Assembly: GCF_900631955.1 (NCBI RefSeq)
Contig: NZ_UZWD01000034.1
Span: 1 to 64,000 of the forward strand
Reading direction: 5' to 3'
DNA: 64,000 bases
Source of the DNA: Devosia equisanguinis
GTDB lineage: Bacteria; Pseudomonadota; Alphaproteobacteria; Rhizobiales; Devosiaceae
Part shown: piece after piece, positions 1 through 8,330 of the stretch
Layout: every line of letters starts with the position of its first letter
Position numbering within the stretch: the stretch's first letter is position 1
Program-made: the position numbers and the translations under genes
Notes under the pieces: generated by a model
Database searches by the model: none
What the model saw: only the letters and a program-made list of their open reading frames with translations
Told to the model about the DNA's origin: nothing

Positions 1-25
1 GTTTTATTCTCCTCCCATCCCCGCC

Positions 26-231
26 GGTTACGCGGCCCCGACGCAGGGCCGGGCGGGAAGGATCGGACGGGGAGGGCGCTCCCCTGCCGGGGTAGAAATT
101 TGGCAGCCGGACCTGCAATATGGTGCCGCCTGAGACCAGACCCCTTAAGCAAGCCGATTTCCGTGACGGGCGGCCTTTGGCTCCCCACGTTACCAAAACG
201 GCCTGGGTCAAAGGCCGCCCGTTACCCGTGC
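26..231. repeat. Long structured repeat, copy A (inverted relative to copy B at 26852-27060)
   Basis: Bases 31-165 match the reverse complement of 26920-27054 with only about two substitutions and two single-base gaps. Next to this core lies a long hairpin: 163-179 pairs with 209-225 (17 pairs including one G-T) around a 29-nt loop. Copy B has a hairpin in the same place with a different stem and loop sequence. The core holds further GC-rich stems, for example 31-50 and 79-104. No convincing protein is encoded. The transcribed strand, if any, is unknown. It could be a non-coding RNA family, a mobile non-coding element or a structured DNA site. Similarity ends near 26 and 231. Confidence 0.8.
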
Positions 232-384
232 TCAGGCATCGGGTCCGCCCCGCGCCGGTTCGGTGCAACGGGGCAAGAGGAAAGCGCGACGCCAGCGGGC
301 CGGGCGCGGTTTCGGCGCGTCCACTGGTCGGTCTTATCCCCCTGCTTGCCGATGCTGCGATAATGGCGGCAAAGGAGAGTGAGC
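232..384. other. Intergenic region between repeat copy A and the first gene
   Basis: The stretch is GC-rich. I see no conserved reading frame or hairpin in it. It ends with a purine-rich ribosome-binding site, GGAGAG at 374-379, in front of the ATG at 385. Confidence 0.4.
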
Positions 385-735
385 ATGACCAGACCTGAAC
401 TCGGCCCCCGTGCCATCGACGCCTATAATCGCCTCGCCCGCGAACTGGCGGCCTTCAATTTCGTGCTGCGCAAGACCAGGCCCGGCGGCACGGTGGCGGG
501 CGAGACGCTGATGGCGCTCAACGGCCTCATCAATATCGCCAATCGCCTGTTTCGCCGCCACCCGGACCTGCCACGCTTCCTGCCGGTCGATGTCGGCATC
601 CCCATGGCCATGGCCGATCTGTCGGTCATCATCGCGAGGCTGACCCTGGCGGCGCTGCTCTATCAGGAGCGCTATCGCCACCTGACCGCTTCGGCGCGTC
701 CTTATGTGTTCAACCACGATCCGCCGGCCGATTGA
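385..735 (+). CDS. Conserved hypothetical protein, 116 aa
   Basis: I do not recognise the family. The start is set at ATG 385, six bases after GGAGAG, rather than at the in-frame GTG six bases upstream. The N-terminal half is predicted helical and rich in Arg, Leu and Ala. Residues around 75-95 form one hydrophobic stretch that could be a buried or membrane-touching helix. There is no signal peptide and no Cys pair. It stands alone, with structured repeat A upstream and a pyridoxamine-oxidase-like gene 100 bp downstream. Codon use matches its neighbours, so a real gene is likely. Confidence 0.55.
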   Translation: MTRPELGPRAIDAYNRLARELAAFNFVLRKTRPGGTVAGETLMALNGLINIANRLFRRHPDLPRFLPVDVGIPMAMADLSVIIARLTLAALLYQERYRHLTASARPYVFNHDPPAD

Positions 736-835
736 GGCCGGTTCCGGTTTGGATCACCGGGCGCGCAAAAATATCGCGCGCAACCGGTGCCCCGGCTCCC
801 CGTTACTCCTGCAATCCCAACGCAGGAGCCCATTC

Positions 836-1345
836 ATGACCAAGGACCATCACGACGACACCGATATGACCCCGGCCGAAGTGCAGGATCGCATCTGGGA
901 GCTCGCCAAGAAGATCGATATCTGCATGTTCACCACCTGGGATGGCGAACGCCAGCGCAGCCGACCTCTCTCGGCGCGCGTGCATCGCGACCAGCACGCC
1001 ATCTATTTTCTCGTCGATATCGAGGGGCACAAGAATGGCGAGATCGAGCGCTATCCCTTCGTCTCGCTCGCCTGGGTGGACAGCGGCGGCCACAAATATG
1101 CAGTGATCTCCGGCAAGGCCAAGCTCAGCAACGATCGCGGCAAGATCACCGAGCTGTGGAGCGACTGGGACAAGGCCTGGTGGGAAGACGCCAACGACCC
1201 CGATATTCGCCTCATCACCGTCACGCCGGAGGATGGCGAACTCTGGGACAGCCCCAATCGCGCCGTTTCCCTCGCCAAGATGGCCTTCGCAGCCGTGACC
1301 GGCGCCACGCCCGATATGGGCGACAACGCCAAGGTCGACCTCTAG
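836..1345 (+). CDS. Pyridoxamine 5'-phosphate oxidase-like / general stress FMN-binding split-barrel protein
   Basis: The 169-aa protein begins at ATG 836, 7 bases after AGGAG; a longer upstream extension in the frame lacks a ribosome-binding site. The sequence fits the small general-stress branch of the PNPOx-like split-barrel fold: an N-terminal helix with WELAKKIDICMFTTWDGE, then RSRPLSARV and the strand pattern IYFLVD.EGHKNGEIE, and a central VSLAWVDS strand. Such proteins bind flavin and act in stress responses; the substrate is usually unknown. Full PLP biosynthesis oxidases are longer and have a C-terminal domain missing here, so I do not call it pdxH. Monocistronic. Confidence 0.8.
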   Translation: MTKDHHDDTDMTPAEVQDRIWELAKKIDICMFTTWDGERQRSRPLSARVHRDQHAIYFLVDIEGHKNGEIERYPFVSLAWVDSGGHKYAVISGKAKLSNDRGKITELWSDWDKAWWEDANDPDIRLITVTPEDGELWDSPNRAVSLAKMAFAAVTGATPDMGDNAKVDL

Positions 1346-1437
1346 GGTTTTTCGGGCAGCGCGCTGCGGTTCGCTGCCCGCCTTTTCCTCGCCGCATGGA
1401 CGGGTGATAGAATGGGCAAAACACTGGGAGAAAGCCG

Positions 1438-1794
1438 ATGCGCGCCCTGATTCTCGCCGCCGCCGTGCTGGCCACAGCCTCCGCACCCGCCATGGCGGTC
1501 ACCATCACCGCCCGTGTATCCGGCGGCAATATCGCCGTTCACACTGGCCCCGGCGATCGCTATGCCGTGGTGGGCCGCGTCGCCAATGGCACAGAAATCC
1601 CCATCGACTACTGCACGCAGGTGGACAGCGATTCCCGCTTCGGCAGCTGGGGCGATGCCGGTCACCCGCTCTGGGGCGCCGGTGCCAAGCAATGGTGCCG
1701 CATTCCCGATACCGGCTGGGTCGAGCGCAGCTGGATCGTCGGTCGTGGCCTGGTCAACGTCACCCCACCCGATTTCGCTGGCGCCGGTTGGTAA
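1438..1794 (+). CDS. Secreted SH3-domain protein, 118 aa
   Basis: A classical signal peptide covers residues 1-20 (RALILAAAVLATASAPAMA). The mature part is a bacterial SH3-like domain: a GNIAVHTGPGDRYAVVGRVANGTEI segment, then a disordered insert with Cys, then WCRIPDTGWVERSWI. These domains typically bind peptidoglycan or other envelope ligands. A pair of Cys residues flanks the insert and could form a disulfide in the periplasm. A second, unlinked SH3 protein lies at 6353-6799. It converges on hemH with only 6 bp between the genes. The partner is unknown. Confidence 0.75.
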   Translation: MRALILAAAVLATASAPAMAVTITARVSGGNIAVHTGPGDRYAVVGRVANGTEIPIDYCTQVDSDSRFGSWGDAGHPLWGAGAKQWCRIPDTGWVERSWIVGRGLVNVTPPDFAGAGW

Positions 1795-1800
1795 CGTCGC

Positions 1801-2823
1801 TTAGAGCCAGCCGCTCAGTTCGCGGCGCACCATGGTCTCGACGAAATCCATGCCGCCGGCACTGTCATTGAGGCAGGGAATGTAGGCGAACTTCTCGCCA
1901 CCGGCCTCGATAAAGGTATCCTTGCCGCCCATGGCGATTTCTTCCAGCGTCTCGATACAGTCGGCCGAAAAAGCCGGCGCCAGGATCGCCACCTTCTTGA
2001 TGCCCTTGCCGGGCAGCGCTTCCAGCGTCTTGTCGGTATAGGGCTGCAGCCATTCCGTCGGCCCGAACCGGCTCTGGAAGGTGACCATCAGCTTGTCTTT
2101 CTCCCAGCCCAGATACTCGCGCACCAGCCGCGTAGTCTTGAAACACTGGCAGTGGTACGGGTCGCCCTTCTGCAGATACTCCACCGGCATGCCGTGATAG
2201 CTGGTAATCACCACGTCCGGCTCGAAATCCAGCTTGGCGACGCCGTCGCGAATGGAATCGCCGAGCGCGCGGATATAGGCGGGATCATCGAAATAGGCCG
2301 GTGCCGTACGCACCGCCGGCTGCCAGCGCATGGTCTTGAGCGCGTCGAACGCCTTGTCATTGGCGGTGGCGGTGGTCGTAGCAGAATATTGCGGGTAGAG
2401 CGGCACGAGGAGAATTTTCTGGCAGCCAGCCTTCTGCATCGTCTCCAGCACCGACTGGGTCGAGGGATTGCCGTAGCGCATGGCATATTCCACCATCACG
2501 CCATCACCGGATAGCCGCTGTGCCAGGTTTTCGGTCTGGGCGCGGGTGATGACGCGCAACGGGCTTTCGTTCCGCTCCTTGTCCCAGATCTGCTCATAGG
2601 CATGGCCGCTCTTCTGCGGCCGGAAGGAGAGGATGACGAGGTTGAGGATCGGCCACCACAGGAATTTGTTGGTCTCGATCACCCGCGGATCGGAGAGGAA
2701 TTCCTTGAGATAGCGCCTGACGCTCCAGTAATCGGTGGCATCGGGCGTGCCCAGATTGAGCAGTAGCACCCCGACCTTCTGTGTGGGCACGGCAGGATGG
2801 TTCGGAGGCAGGACTTGCGACAT
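1801..2823 (-). CDS. hemH: Ferrochelatase (protoheme ferro-lyase)
   Basis: The 340-aa protein inserts Fe2+ into protoporphyrin IX, the last step of heme synthesis, at the inner membrane. The N-terminal VGVLLLNLGTPD motif, the metal-inserting His in ITSYHGMP, the DPYHCQCFKTT segment and the conserved Glu region DCIETLEEI are all present, and the length is standard. ATG 2823 is preferred over an in-frame TTG one codon earlier. hemF, also for heme, is far away at 56029, and the heme-using bc1 operon at 52651, so the pathway genes are scattered as usual in this group. Confidence 0.96.
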   Translation of the reverse strand: MSQVLPPNHPAVPTQKVGVLLLNLGTPDATDYWSVRRYLKEFLSDPRVIETNKFLWWPILNLVILSFRPQKSGHAYEQIWDKERNESPLRVITRAQTENLAQRLSGDGVMVEYAMRYGNPSTQSVLETMQKAGCQKILLVPLYPQYSATTTATANDKAFDALKTMRWQPAVRTAPAYFDDPAYIRALGDSIRDGVAKLDFEPDVVITSYHGMPVEYLQKGDPYHCQCFKTTRLVREYLGWEKDKLMVTFQSRFGPTEWLQPYTDKTLEALPGKGIKKVAILAPAFSADCIETLEEIAMGGKDTFIEAGGEKFAYIPCLNDSAGGMDFVETMVRRELSGWL

Positions 2824-2928
2824 CAATGGGCCAGTTTGGAGGAATTCCAGGGTGGCCGCACCATACCCGCTTCAGCTCTTATCGCAAGGCGGCGATGGGT
2901 CGCGCTGCAATTTGAGCCTGATCAAACC

Positions 2929-4641
2929 CTAGAGGCTGGCAATCAGCAAGAGGACGCCAAATCCCAACACCGCCACGGCGCCCAGCAATTCGGCCCACCA
3001 CACCACATGCCCGGCCAGGGCGCTGCCGGCGCCGCCGATGCGGCTGACGAGACCCTTGGCGGTGACGGCCAGCGTCGCCAGTGTGGCCACGGTGATCGCC
3101 GTACCCAGCGCCATCAGCAGCACCGAGACGATCCCAGCCGCCAGCAGACCCTGCGACAAGGCAAAGACCAGCACCACCAGGGCGCCCGAGCAGGGCCGCA
3201 GGCCAACCGCCAGCACCACGCCCAGCTGTTCGCGCCAATTGCCCTTGAGATCGGCCGGGCCGATGGCGTGATGCATATGCTCATGGCCATGCGCACCATG
3301 GTCATGATGAGCGCAGTCGTGATGGTCGTGGTCGCGATGCTCATGGCCATGGTGATCCTCAGGATCATTCCAATGGTCGCGGCGGCGGTGGCCATGGTCA
3401 TGCTGCGCTGCGGGACCGTGGTGATGGTGCCCCCAGCCGAAAATCTTGCGCAGCACCAGCCAGAGACCCAATAGCGCCACCAGCGCATAGGAGATCACGC
3501 CGACCCAGTGGGCAGCATCGCCCAATGCCGTGCTGGTGAGATTCAATATGCCGGCCAGCACCAATACGAAGGCAACAGCCACCACGGCCTGGATCAGCGC
3601 TGAAAGCCCGCTGAGCACGATGCCCTGGCGCAATTGCCGCTCATTGGCCAGCACATAGGACGAGATCACCACCTTGCCATGCCCGGGGCCCGCGGCGTGG
3701 AAAATGCCATAGAGAAAACTCAGGCCACCCAGCATCCAGAAGGCATTCCCATCGGTGCGCAACCCATCGAGCGCCGCCGTCAGTGCAGCGTAGAAATCGC
3801 GTTGCTGCTGTTGCAGCCAGCCGAAAAAGCCGGTGCGCGGCAGGTTGAGGCCCACTTCCGGCGGCGGTCCACCAAACGGGGTCGCAGGCTTGGCCTGTGC
3901 CATCTGCGTCACCGCCTCCATCGCCGTGGTCGGAACCGGCGCATGCGCGCAGGACAAGACCACAAGGCCCTGCGTGCCGCGCATCGCCGCCGCCAGGTCG
4001 GGCGGCAGTTCCAGAACTTCCGGGCCGAGAGCGTAGAGACGCTCTTCGGTGGTCCGATCCATCGGTTTCGGCGGTTCCAGCGTCACCGTGCAGGCATTTG
4101 ACGCTTCCAGCAGATTGACATCGGCCAAGTCGGCCACGCTGATGGCGACATAGTATTCCGGGTCGTAAATGCCCAGTTCGAACCGGTGCCCGGGAGCCTG
4201 CGGCTGATTGGCGGCGATGGTGAATTCAAGCGTCACGCGATTGTTGTCGTAGCGCATGTGCTGGTCGCCGACGGCGGTGAAATCCATGTCGTCACCGGCA
4301 TAGGTGTAGAAATGGAAATCAGCGAGCGCGGCCATGTTTTCGTCGGCCAGCTCCTGCATTTCCTCAGGGCTGACACTGCCATCGCCATTGGTATCCAGCC
4401 CCTGCACCATCCACACCGAAAAGGCGGTGTCGAAGGTCCAGCTATGGTGCAGGCTCTGCACGCGCCCCTCGGCGTCGAAGCCGATATCGACCTTGGCATC
4501 GATGAAGATATGCGGATGGGCGATCGCTGGTTGCACCAGACCCAACAGGACCATGCCGGAAAGTACAAGGCCAGCGCAGGATCGTAGGAAATTCAAAGCC
4601 AGCCCCTTGCGCACCCCAGCGGGGCGCAGTTCGTCAGTCAT
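2929..4641 (-). CDS. Fused DUF1007 periplasmic protein + NicO-family metal transporter (ZevAB-like)
   Basis: The 570-aa protein joins two normally separate proteins. Residues about 25-270 form a DUF1007 domain after a signal-like helix (VLSGMVLLGLVQPAIAHPHIF), with an EF-hand-like DTNGDGSVSPEEM loop. Residues about 300-570 form a NicO/RcnA-type permease with six or more helices, GPGHGKVVISSYVLANER, a long His/Asp-rich cytosolic loop and RPCSGALVVLVF. In Haemophilus the separate proteins ZevA and ZevB act together in zinc uptake, so zinc (or Ni/Co) transport is the likely role. The start is ATG 4641; an extended frame to 4710 would overlap the LysR gene. Metal identity is inference. Confidence 0.85.
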   Translation of the reverse strand: MTDELRPAGVRKGLALNFLRSCAGLVLSGMVLLGLVQPAIAHPHIFIDAKVDIGFDAEGRVQSLHHSWTFDTAFSVWMVQGLDTNGDGSVSPEEMQELADENMAALADFHFYTYAGDDMDFTAVGDQHMRYDNNRVTLEFTIAANQPQAPGHRFELGIYDPEYYVAISVADLADVNLLEASNACTVTLEPPKPMDRTTEERLYALGPEVLELPPDLAAAMRGTQGLVVLSCAHAPVPTTAMEAVTQMAQAKPATPFGGPPPEVGLNLPRTGFFGWLQQQQRDFYAALTAALDGLRTDGNAFWMLGGLSFLYGIFHAAGPGHGKVVISSYVLANERQLRQGIVLSGLSALIQAVVAVAFVLVLAGILNLTSTALGDAAHWVGVISYALVALLGLWLVLRKIFGWGHHHHGPAAQHDHGHRRRDHWNDPEDHHGHEHRDHDHHDCAHHDHGAHGHEHMHHAIGPADLKGNWREQLGVVLAVGLRPCSGALVVLVFALSQGLLAAGIVSVLLMALGTAITVATLATLAVTAKGLVSRIGGAGSALAGHVVWWAELLGAVAVLGFGVLLLIASL

Positions 4642-4687
4642 GCGGTGTAGGCACCATTGCGCGTGCTTCGCCCAGCAATGCGGCAAT

Positions 4688-5587
4688 CTAGTGAATGGGA
4701 TGGGTCGCAAACCAATCGACCAGATGGTCGATCAACGCCCTCACCTTACCGGCAAGATGGCGGCGATGCGGATAAACCGCCTGCAGAGTCTGGCCAGTCG
4801 GCAGGTAGTCTGCCAGCACCGGCACCAGCTCGCCGGCTGCGATGGCCGGATCTGCCAAATAGGAGGGCAGCATCACAAAGCCCAGACCCATCGAGGCAGC
4901 ACTGCGCGCGGCCAGTGGCGAATTGACCCGCAGCGGCCCGTTTACCGGCACGGAAATGGTCTTGCCGTCTTCCACAAACCGCCAGTTGGACTGGCCTTGC
5001 AGATTGACGTCGACGATGCAGGGCATGTGGCGGAGATCTTCGGGGTGCGTTGGCGTGCCAACCTTCTGCAACAGACTCGGCGCCGCGCCGGTAACCACAT
5101 GCATATCGGCGATCTTGCGGGCAATCAGCGAGGAGTCGGCCAGCGTCGAAATCCTCAGCGCCACATCGATCCCCTCATCGACGAGATCGACATAGCGATC
5201 CTCGAGCCGCAGATCGAGCGTCACCTTGGGATATTTGAGCAGGTAGTGATAGATCGCCGGCGCCAGTGTGGACTCGCCGAAATTGCGTGGCGCCGATACG
5301 CGCAACATGCCCCGCGGCTCGGCGGTCTGGTCAGTGATGGTGGCGTCAAGATCATCGAGCTGCTGCAACAGGCTCGAGGCCTCGCGATAATAAGCCTCCC
5401 CGGCTTCGGTGAGGCTGAGCTTGCGGGTGGTGCGGTTCATCAACCGCACGCCGAGATAATCCTCGAGATCGGTGACATATTTGCTGAGCAGCGCCTTGGA
5501 GCGCCCATGCTGGCGGGCTGCGGACGAGAACCCGCCGGAATCGAACACCTGCACAAAAGCGCGGATACGGGCGAGATCCTGAGTCAT
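4688..5587 (-). CDS. LysR-family transcriptional regulator
   Basis: The 299-aa length is typical. Residues 1-60 form a winged helix-turn-helix (FVQVFDSGGFSSAARQHGRS, then SKYVTDLEDYLGVRLMNRT). Residues 90-295 form the periplasmic-binding-like effector domain. The sequence resembles the CrgA/DsdA-like subgroup common in Rhizobiales (RGMLRVSAPRNFGE). ATG 5587 is preferred over GTG 5593. It lies 46 bp upstream of the metal transporter on the same strand. A regulatory link to metal uptake is possible but unsupported, since no Cys/His cluster is seen. The effector is unknown. Confidence 0.9.
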   Translation of the reverse strand: MTQDLARIRAFVQVFDSGGFSSAARQHGRSKALLSKYVTDLEDYLGVRLMNRTTRKLSLTEAGEAYYREASSLLQQLDDLDATITDQTAEPRGMLRVSAPRNFGESTLAPAIYHYLLKYPKVTLDLRLEDRYVDLVDEGIDVALRISTLADSSLIARKIADMHVVTGAAPSLLQKVGTPTHPEDLRHMPCIVDVNLQGQSNWRFVEDGKTISVPVNGPLRVNSPLAARSAASMGLGFVMLPSYLADPAIAAGELVPVLADYLPTGQTLQAVYPHRRHLAGKVRALIDHLVDWFATHPIH

Positions 5588-5802
5588 GTTCACCGCTCAT
5601 CGCTGCATTCTGGGAGCAATCCGCGTTCCGCCGGGATCGTCTGCGGTGGCGCGTTCGCGTCCATTATGCCGTTTGCTACTGTCAATCGACGCATAACTCA
5701 TCTGCATCTGCTGAACAATAACAGCCCTTGGTCGTTGTCCGATTAACGATAGGATAGAAGGCTCATCGACGCGCATAAGGAGTTCGGACTATTTTCCCGC
5801 CT
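5588..5802. other. Divergent promoter region between LysR and MarR genes
   Basis: This 215-bp gap separates divergently transcribed regulator genes. It turns AT-richer near 5690-5770, as expected for promoters, and contains LysR-type T-N11-A candidates. I could not single out one operator with confidence. Confidence 0.35.
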
Positions 5803-6225
5803 ATGTCCAGGCCATCCTCTCGTTCGGCGCTCTATCGGCTCATTGAAGCCGGCCAATTGGCGCACAAGGCTCTCTTGGTGCCGGTGCTCGAGAAAGGTCT
5901 CGAGCCTGGTGACGACGCCATTTTGTTCGAGCTTGGGCGCGCCGGCTCCACCGAACAGCAATTGAGCGACGAGCTGGGCCTGCCCCCATCTGCTCTCGCC
6001 ACCCGCCTTGACCGCCTGACCGATCGCGGCCTCGTCACCCGCCAGGCCGTTGGCCCGGAGCTGGTTCCGGGAGTCGCCCTGACCGAACGCGGTGTGCGCA
6101 TCCGCAACGCCCTCGCCGACCACTGGGCGCAGCTGGAAGAGGCCTTGCTGGGCGAACTCAAGTCCAAGCAGCGCAAGACCTTCGGCAAGACCCTTGCCCG
6201 CTTCGTGGAGCTTCTTCGCCTCTGA
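5803..6225 (+). CDS. MarR-family winged-helix regulator
   Basis: The protein has 140 aa. The central part reads as a MarR winged helix: DDAILFELGRAGSTEQQLSDELGLPPSALATRLDRL is the recognition region, followed by a wing around DRGLVTRQAVGPELVPGVALTERG. Flanking helices would provide the dimer interface. The N-terminal MSRPSSRSALYRL replaces the usual longer dimer helix. No ligand or target can be named. It is divergent from the LysR gene and followed 100 bp later by an SH3 gene. Confidence 0.8.
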   Translation: MSRPSSRSALYRLIEAGQLAHKALLVPVLEKGLEPGDDAILFELGRAGSTEQQLSDELGLPPSALATRLDRLTDRGLVTRQAVGPELVPGVALTERGVRIRNALADHWAQLEEALLGELKSKQRKTFGKTLARFVELLRL

Positions 6226-6352
6226 CGCATTTCTGCCAAAGCCCCTTTTCCGCGCGCCGCAGCATTAAGACTTCATTCAGCTTCGGTTCATCCGCGATGC
6301 GCTTAGATGCGGGTTCAGAGCAAGAATGCCTCAACAGGGAAAGGAGACCCCC

Positions 6353-6799
6353 ATGGCTCTCAATCGGAAGCTTATGGCATCCGGCCTTGCTGCATTGGCG
6401 GTATTGGTGACCACGGCGGCTGCTTCTGCCGCCCCCGCCTTCGCCACGGGCAATGTCAATGTGCGCAACGGGCCGGGCACCGGTTATCGCGTCGTCGATA
6501 CGCTGCGTCGCGGCGAACAGGTCGACGTGCAATATTGCCAGGGTTCGTGGTGCTATGTGGAAAAGCGCGGTACCGATGGCTGGGTGTCGTCGAGCTACCT
6601 CGCCAGCGGCGGCAATGACTGGAACGACGGTTGGGAACGCCCGCGTCCACCCCGTCCTCCGCATTGGAACCCGCGTCCGCCGCGCCCGCCACACTGGAAT
6701 CCGGGCCCGGTCTATCCGGTCTATCCCACTTATCCCAGCCGGCCTGGCGCCAGCTTCTGCTTCAACGGTCCCAACGGCTATTTCTGCGTCGGGAACTGA
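6353..6799 (+). CDS. Secreted SH3-domain protein with proline-rich linker
   Basis: The 148-aa protein starts at ATG 6353, placed by AGGAGA a few bases upstream; an in-frame ATG 27 bases earlier has no such site. Residues 1-25 are a signal peptide (ALAVLVTTAAASAAPAFA). Residues 28-75 are an SH3_3 domain (GNVNVRNGPGTGYRVVDTL, QGSWCYVEKRGTDGWVSSSYL). The tail is a Pro/Trp-rich repeat of RPPRPPHWNP units and ends with a short Cys-containing segment SFCFNGPNGYFCVGN. Probably an envelope or peptidoglycan-binding protein. It is the second SH3 protein of the window. Confidence 0.8.
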   Translation: MALNRKLMASGLAALAVLVTTAAASAAPAFATGNVNVRNGPGTGYRVVDTLRRGEQVDVQYCQGSWCYVEKRGTDGWVSSSYLASGGNDWNDGWERPRPPRPPHWNPRPPRPPHWNPGPVYPVYPTYPSRPGASFCFNGPNGYFCVGN

Positions 6800-6811
6800 A
6801 CCAATCCCCTG

Positions 6812-6834
6812 GCGCCGCCCCACTCGGGCGGCGC
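6812..6834. terminator. Hairpin between convergent genes
   Basis: GCGCCGCCC (6812-6820) pairs with GGGCGGCGC (6826-6834) around a 5-nt loop, between the SH3 gene and the convergent membrane protein gene. It can serve both strands. There is no clear T-run, so intrinsic termination is uncertain. Confidence 0.5.
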
Positions 6835-6838
6835 TGGC

Positions 6839-7279
6839 CTATTCGACCTTGAGACGCTCCACATCGATACCGTGCCGGGCCAGAGGCTCGCGCATACGCC
6901 GGATCAGGAACTCATTGAGTCCATAGGTAACGATGGCGCCCACGGCGAAGGCAATGCCGAAGCCCATCCAGCCTTCCTGATTGGCCACCACGATGGCCGC
7001 CAGCAAAGTTGCGACACCGCAGCCGAGCAGCACCCAGTTCTTCTTCTGCTCGGCCACCTGCATGTTGCGGGCACCCGAATGCAACAGGTCGCGCAACTCG
7101 CTATCGCTCATCGCCGCGAGTTCTGGATTGTTGCGCTCTCGCCTGATGGTCTCGATATAGGCATCGACGCGGCGCATGGTCAGCGCATCCTTGCGGTCGG
7201 TGCGGCGCCCACGCGTCAGCATCGTCCAACCGCCGCCGACCAGCAGCAAAACCAGCGCGATCTGTAACAACATGCCCAT
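6839..7279 (-). CDS. Hypothetical membrane protein, 146 aa
   Basis: ATG 7279 sits five bases after GGAGG. One N-terminal helix (residues 4-20) is followed by a charged region (residues 22-75, RGRRTDRKDALTMRRVDAYI) that may form a coiled coil. Two more membrane helices follow at about residues 80-125 (VLLGCGVATLLAAIVV and GIAFAVGAIVTYGL), then a basic tail. The topology suggests a cytoplasmic helical domain between membrane anchors. I recognise no family. It is transcribed toward the SH3 gene and is next to a DMT exporter on the same strand. Confidence 0.6.
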   Translation of the reverse strand: MGMLLQIALVLLLVGGGWTMLTRGRRTDRKDALTMRRVDAYIETIRRERNNPELAAMSDSELRDLLHSGARNMQVAEQKKNWVLLGCGVATLLAAIVVANQEGWMGFGIAFAVGAIVTYGLNEFLIRRMREPLARHGIDVERLKVE

Positions 7280-7340
7280 CAATACCTCCGCAGACGCTGT
7301 ATATGCGGTCTGACCGGCGCGATGGCAACCTAGCCGACTG

Positions 7341-8264
7341 CTATTCGTGCCCCGCCTGCAGCGGTGCCGGCGGTGGCACCACCTTTCGTGCCCGCTCGCG
7401 CGCCATCACCACCAGCCCGGCAGCCACGATGATGCCGGCCCCTAGCATGGAGATGGGGTCGATCCATTGGCCGAACAGCGCCACGCCGAGGAAAATCGCC
7501 CAAGGCAGAGAAAAATAGTTGAACGGCTGCAAGACGCTGGCCGGCGCCATGGATAGCGCGAACACCATCACGCCATGGCCGGCGCAGGTGGTCAGCGTGA
7601 TGAAGGCCACCAGCGCTACATCCCGCCAGCCCATCGGCTCGATGAAAAACACGCCGACGACGCTGGATAGCGCCAGCCCCACCAGGGCGACATAGGTCAT
7701 GCTCGTCGCCGCGCTATCGACCTGGCTCACCTTGCGGGTGATGACGATATAGAAGGCGTAGAGCGTTGCAGAGGCCAGTGCACAGAGCGCGCCCAAATCG
7801 AGCGGCACGCCACCGGGGCGCATGATCACCATTGCGCCGAGGAAGCCAGCGCCAACGGCGACGAAGCGAAAGATGCCGACCTTTTCGCCCAGCACGGGGA
7901 TGGCGAACAGTGTTACCAGCAGCGGATAGACAATGACGATGGCCTGCAATTCACCGAGGGACACGGTCTTGAGCGCAATGGCGAAAAACCAGATATCGCC
8001 GATCAGCAACACGCCGCGCAGCACTTGCCAGCCGGGCATGCGCGAACGAAAGGCCTGCCGCAGCGGGGCCTGGCGGGCCACCAGAACCAGCGCGAACAGG
8101 GCAAAACCCCAATAGCGCAGCATGGTGATGAGGAAGGGCGAATAGTCCTGCACCAGCATTTTCGACACGGCATCCTGAACCCCAAACACGCCAACCGTGA
8201 TCAGAGTGAGAAGAATGGCGCGGCCGGTCGTATCGGCGCGCGGCGTGTCGGGACGAGATTGCAT
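7341..8264 (-). CDS. DMT-superfamily EamA transporter
   Basis: The 307-aa protein has ten hydrophobic helices arranged as two EamA repeats (RAILLTLITVGVFGVQDAVSK and LGALCALASATLYAFYIVI open the two halves). The motif YFSLPWAIFLGVALFGQWIDP near the end is typical of EamA exporters of the RhaT/YdcZ type found in Rhizobiales. Likely role: export or uptake of a small metabolite across the inner membrane; the substrate cannot be told from sequence. The gene is monocistronic, with a 60-bp gap to its downstream neighbour. Confidence 0.88.
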   Translation of the reverse strand: MQSRPDTPRADTTGRAILLTLITVGVFGVQDAVSKMLVQDYSPFLITMLRYWGFALFALVLVARQAPLRQAFRSRMPGWQVLRGVLLIGDIWFFAIALKTVSLGELQAIVIVYPLLVTLFAIPVLGEKVGIFRFVAVGAGFLGAMVIMRPGGVPLDLGALCALASATLYAFYIVITRKVSQVDSAATSMTYVALVGLALSSVVGVFFIEPMGWRDVALVAFITLTTCAGHGVMVFALSMAPASVLQPFNYFSLPWAIFLGVALFGQWIDPISMLGAGIIVAAGLVVMARERARKVVPPPAPLQAGHE

Positions 8265-8330
8265 TGTGGAACTGACCAGGACGAAAAGCCCCGCAGCCTT
8301 GGCCGCGAGGCGCCTTGCTTAGCGCAGGGC

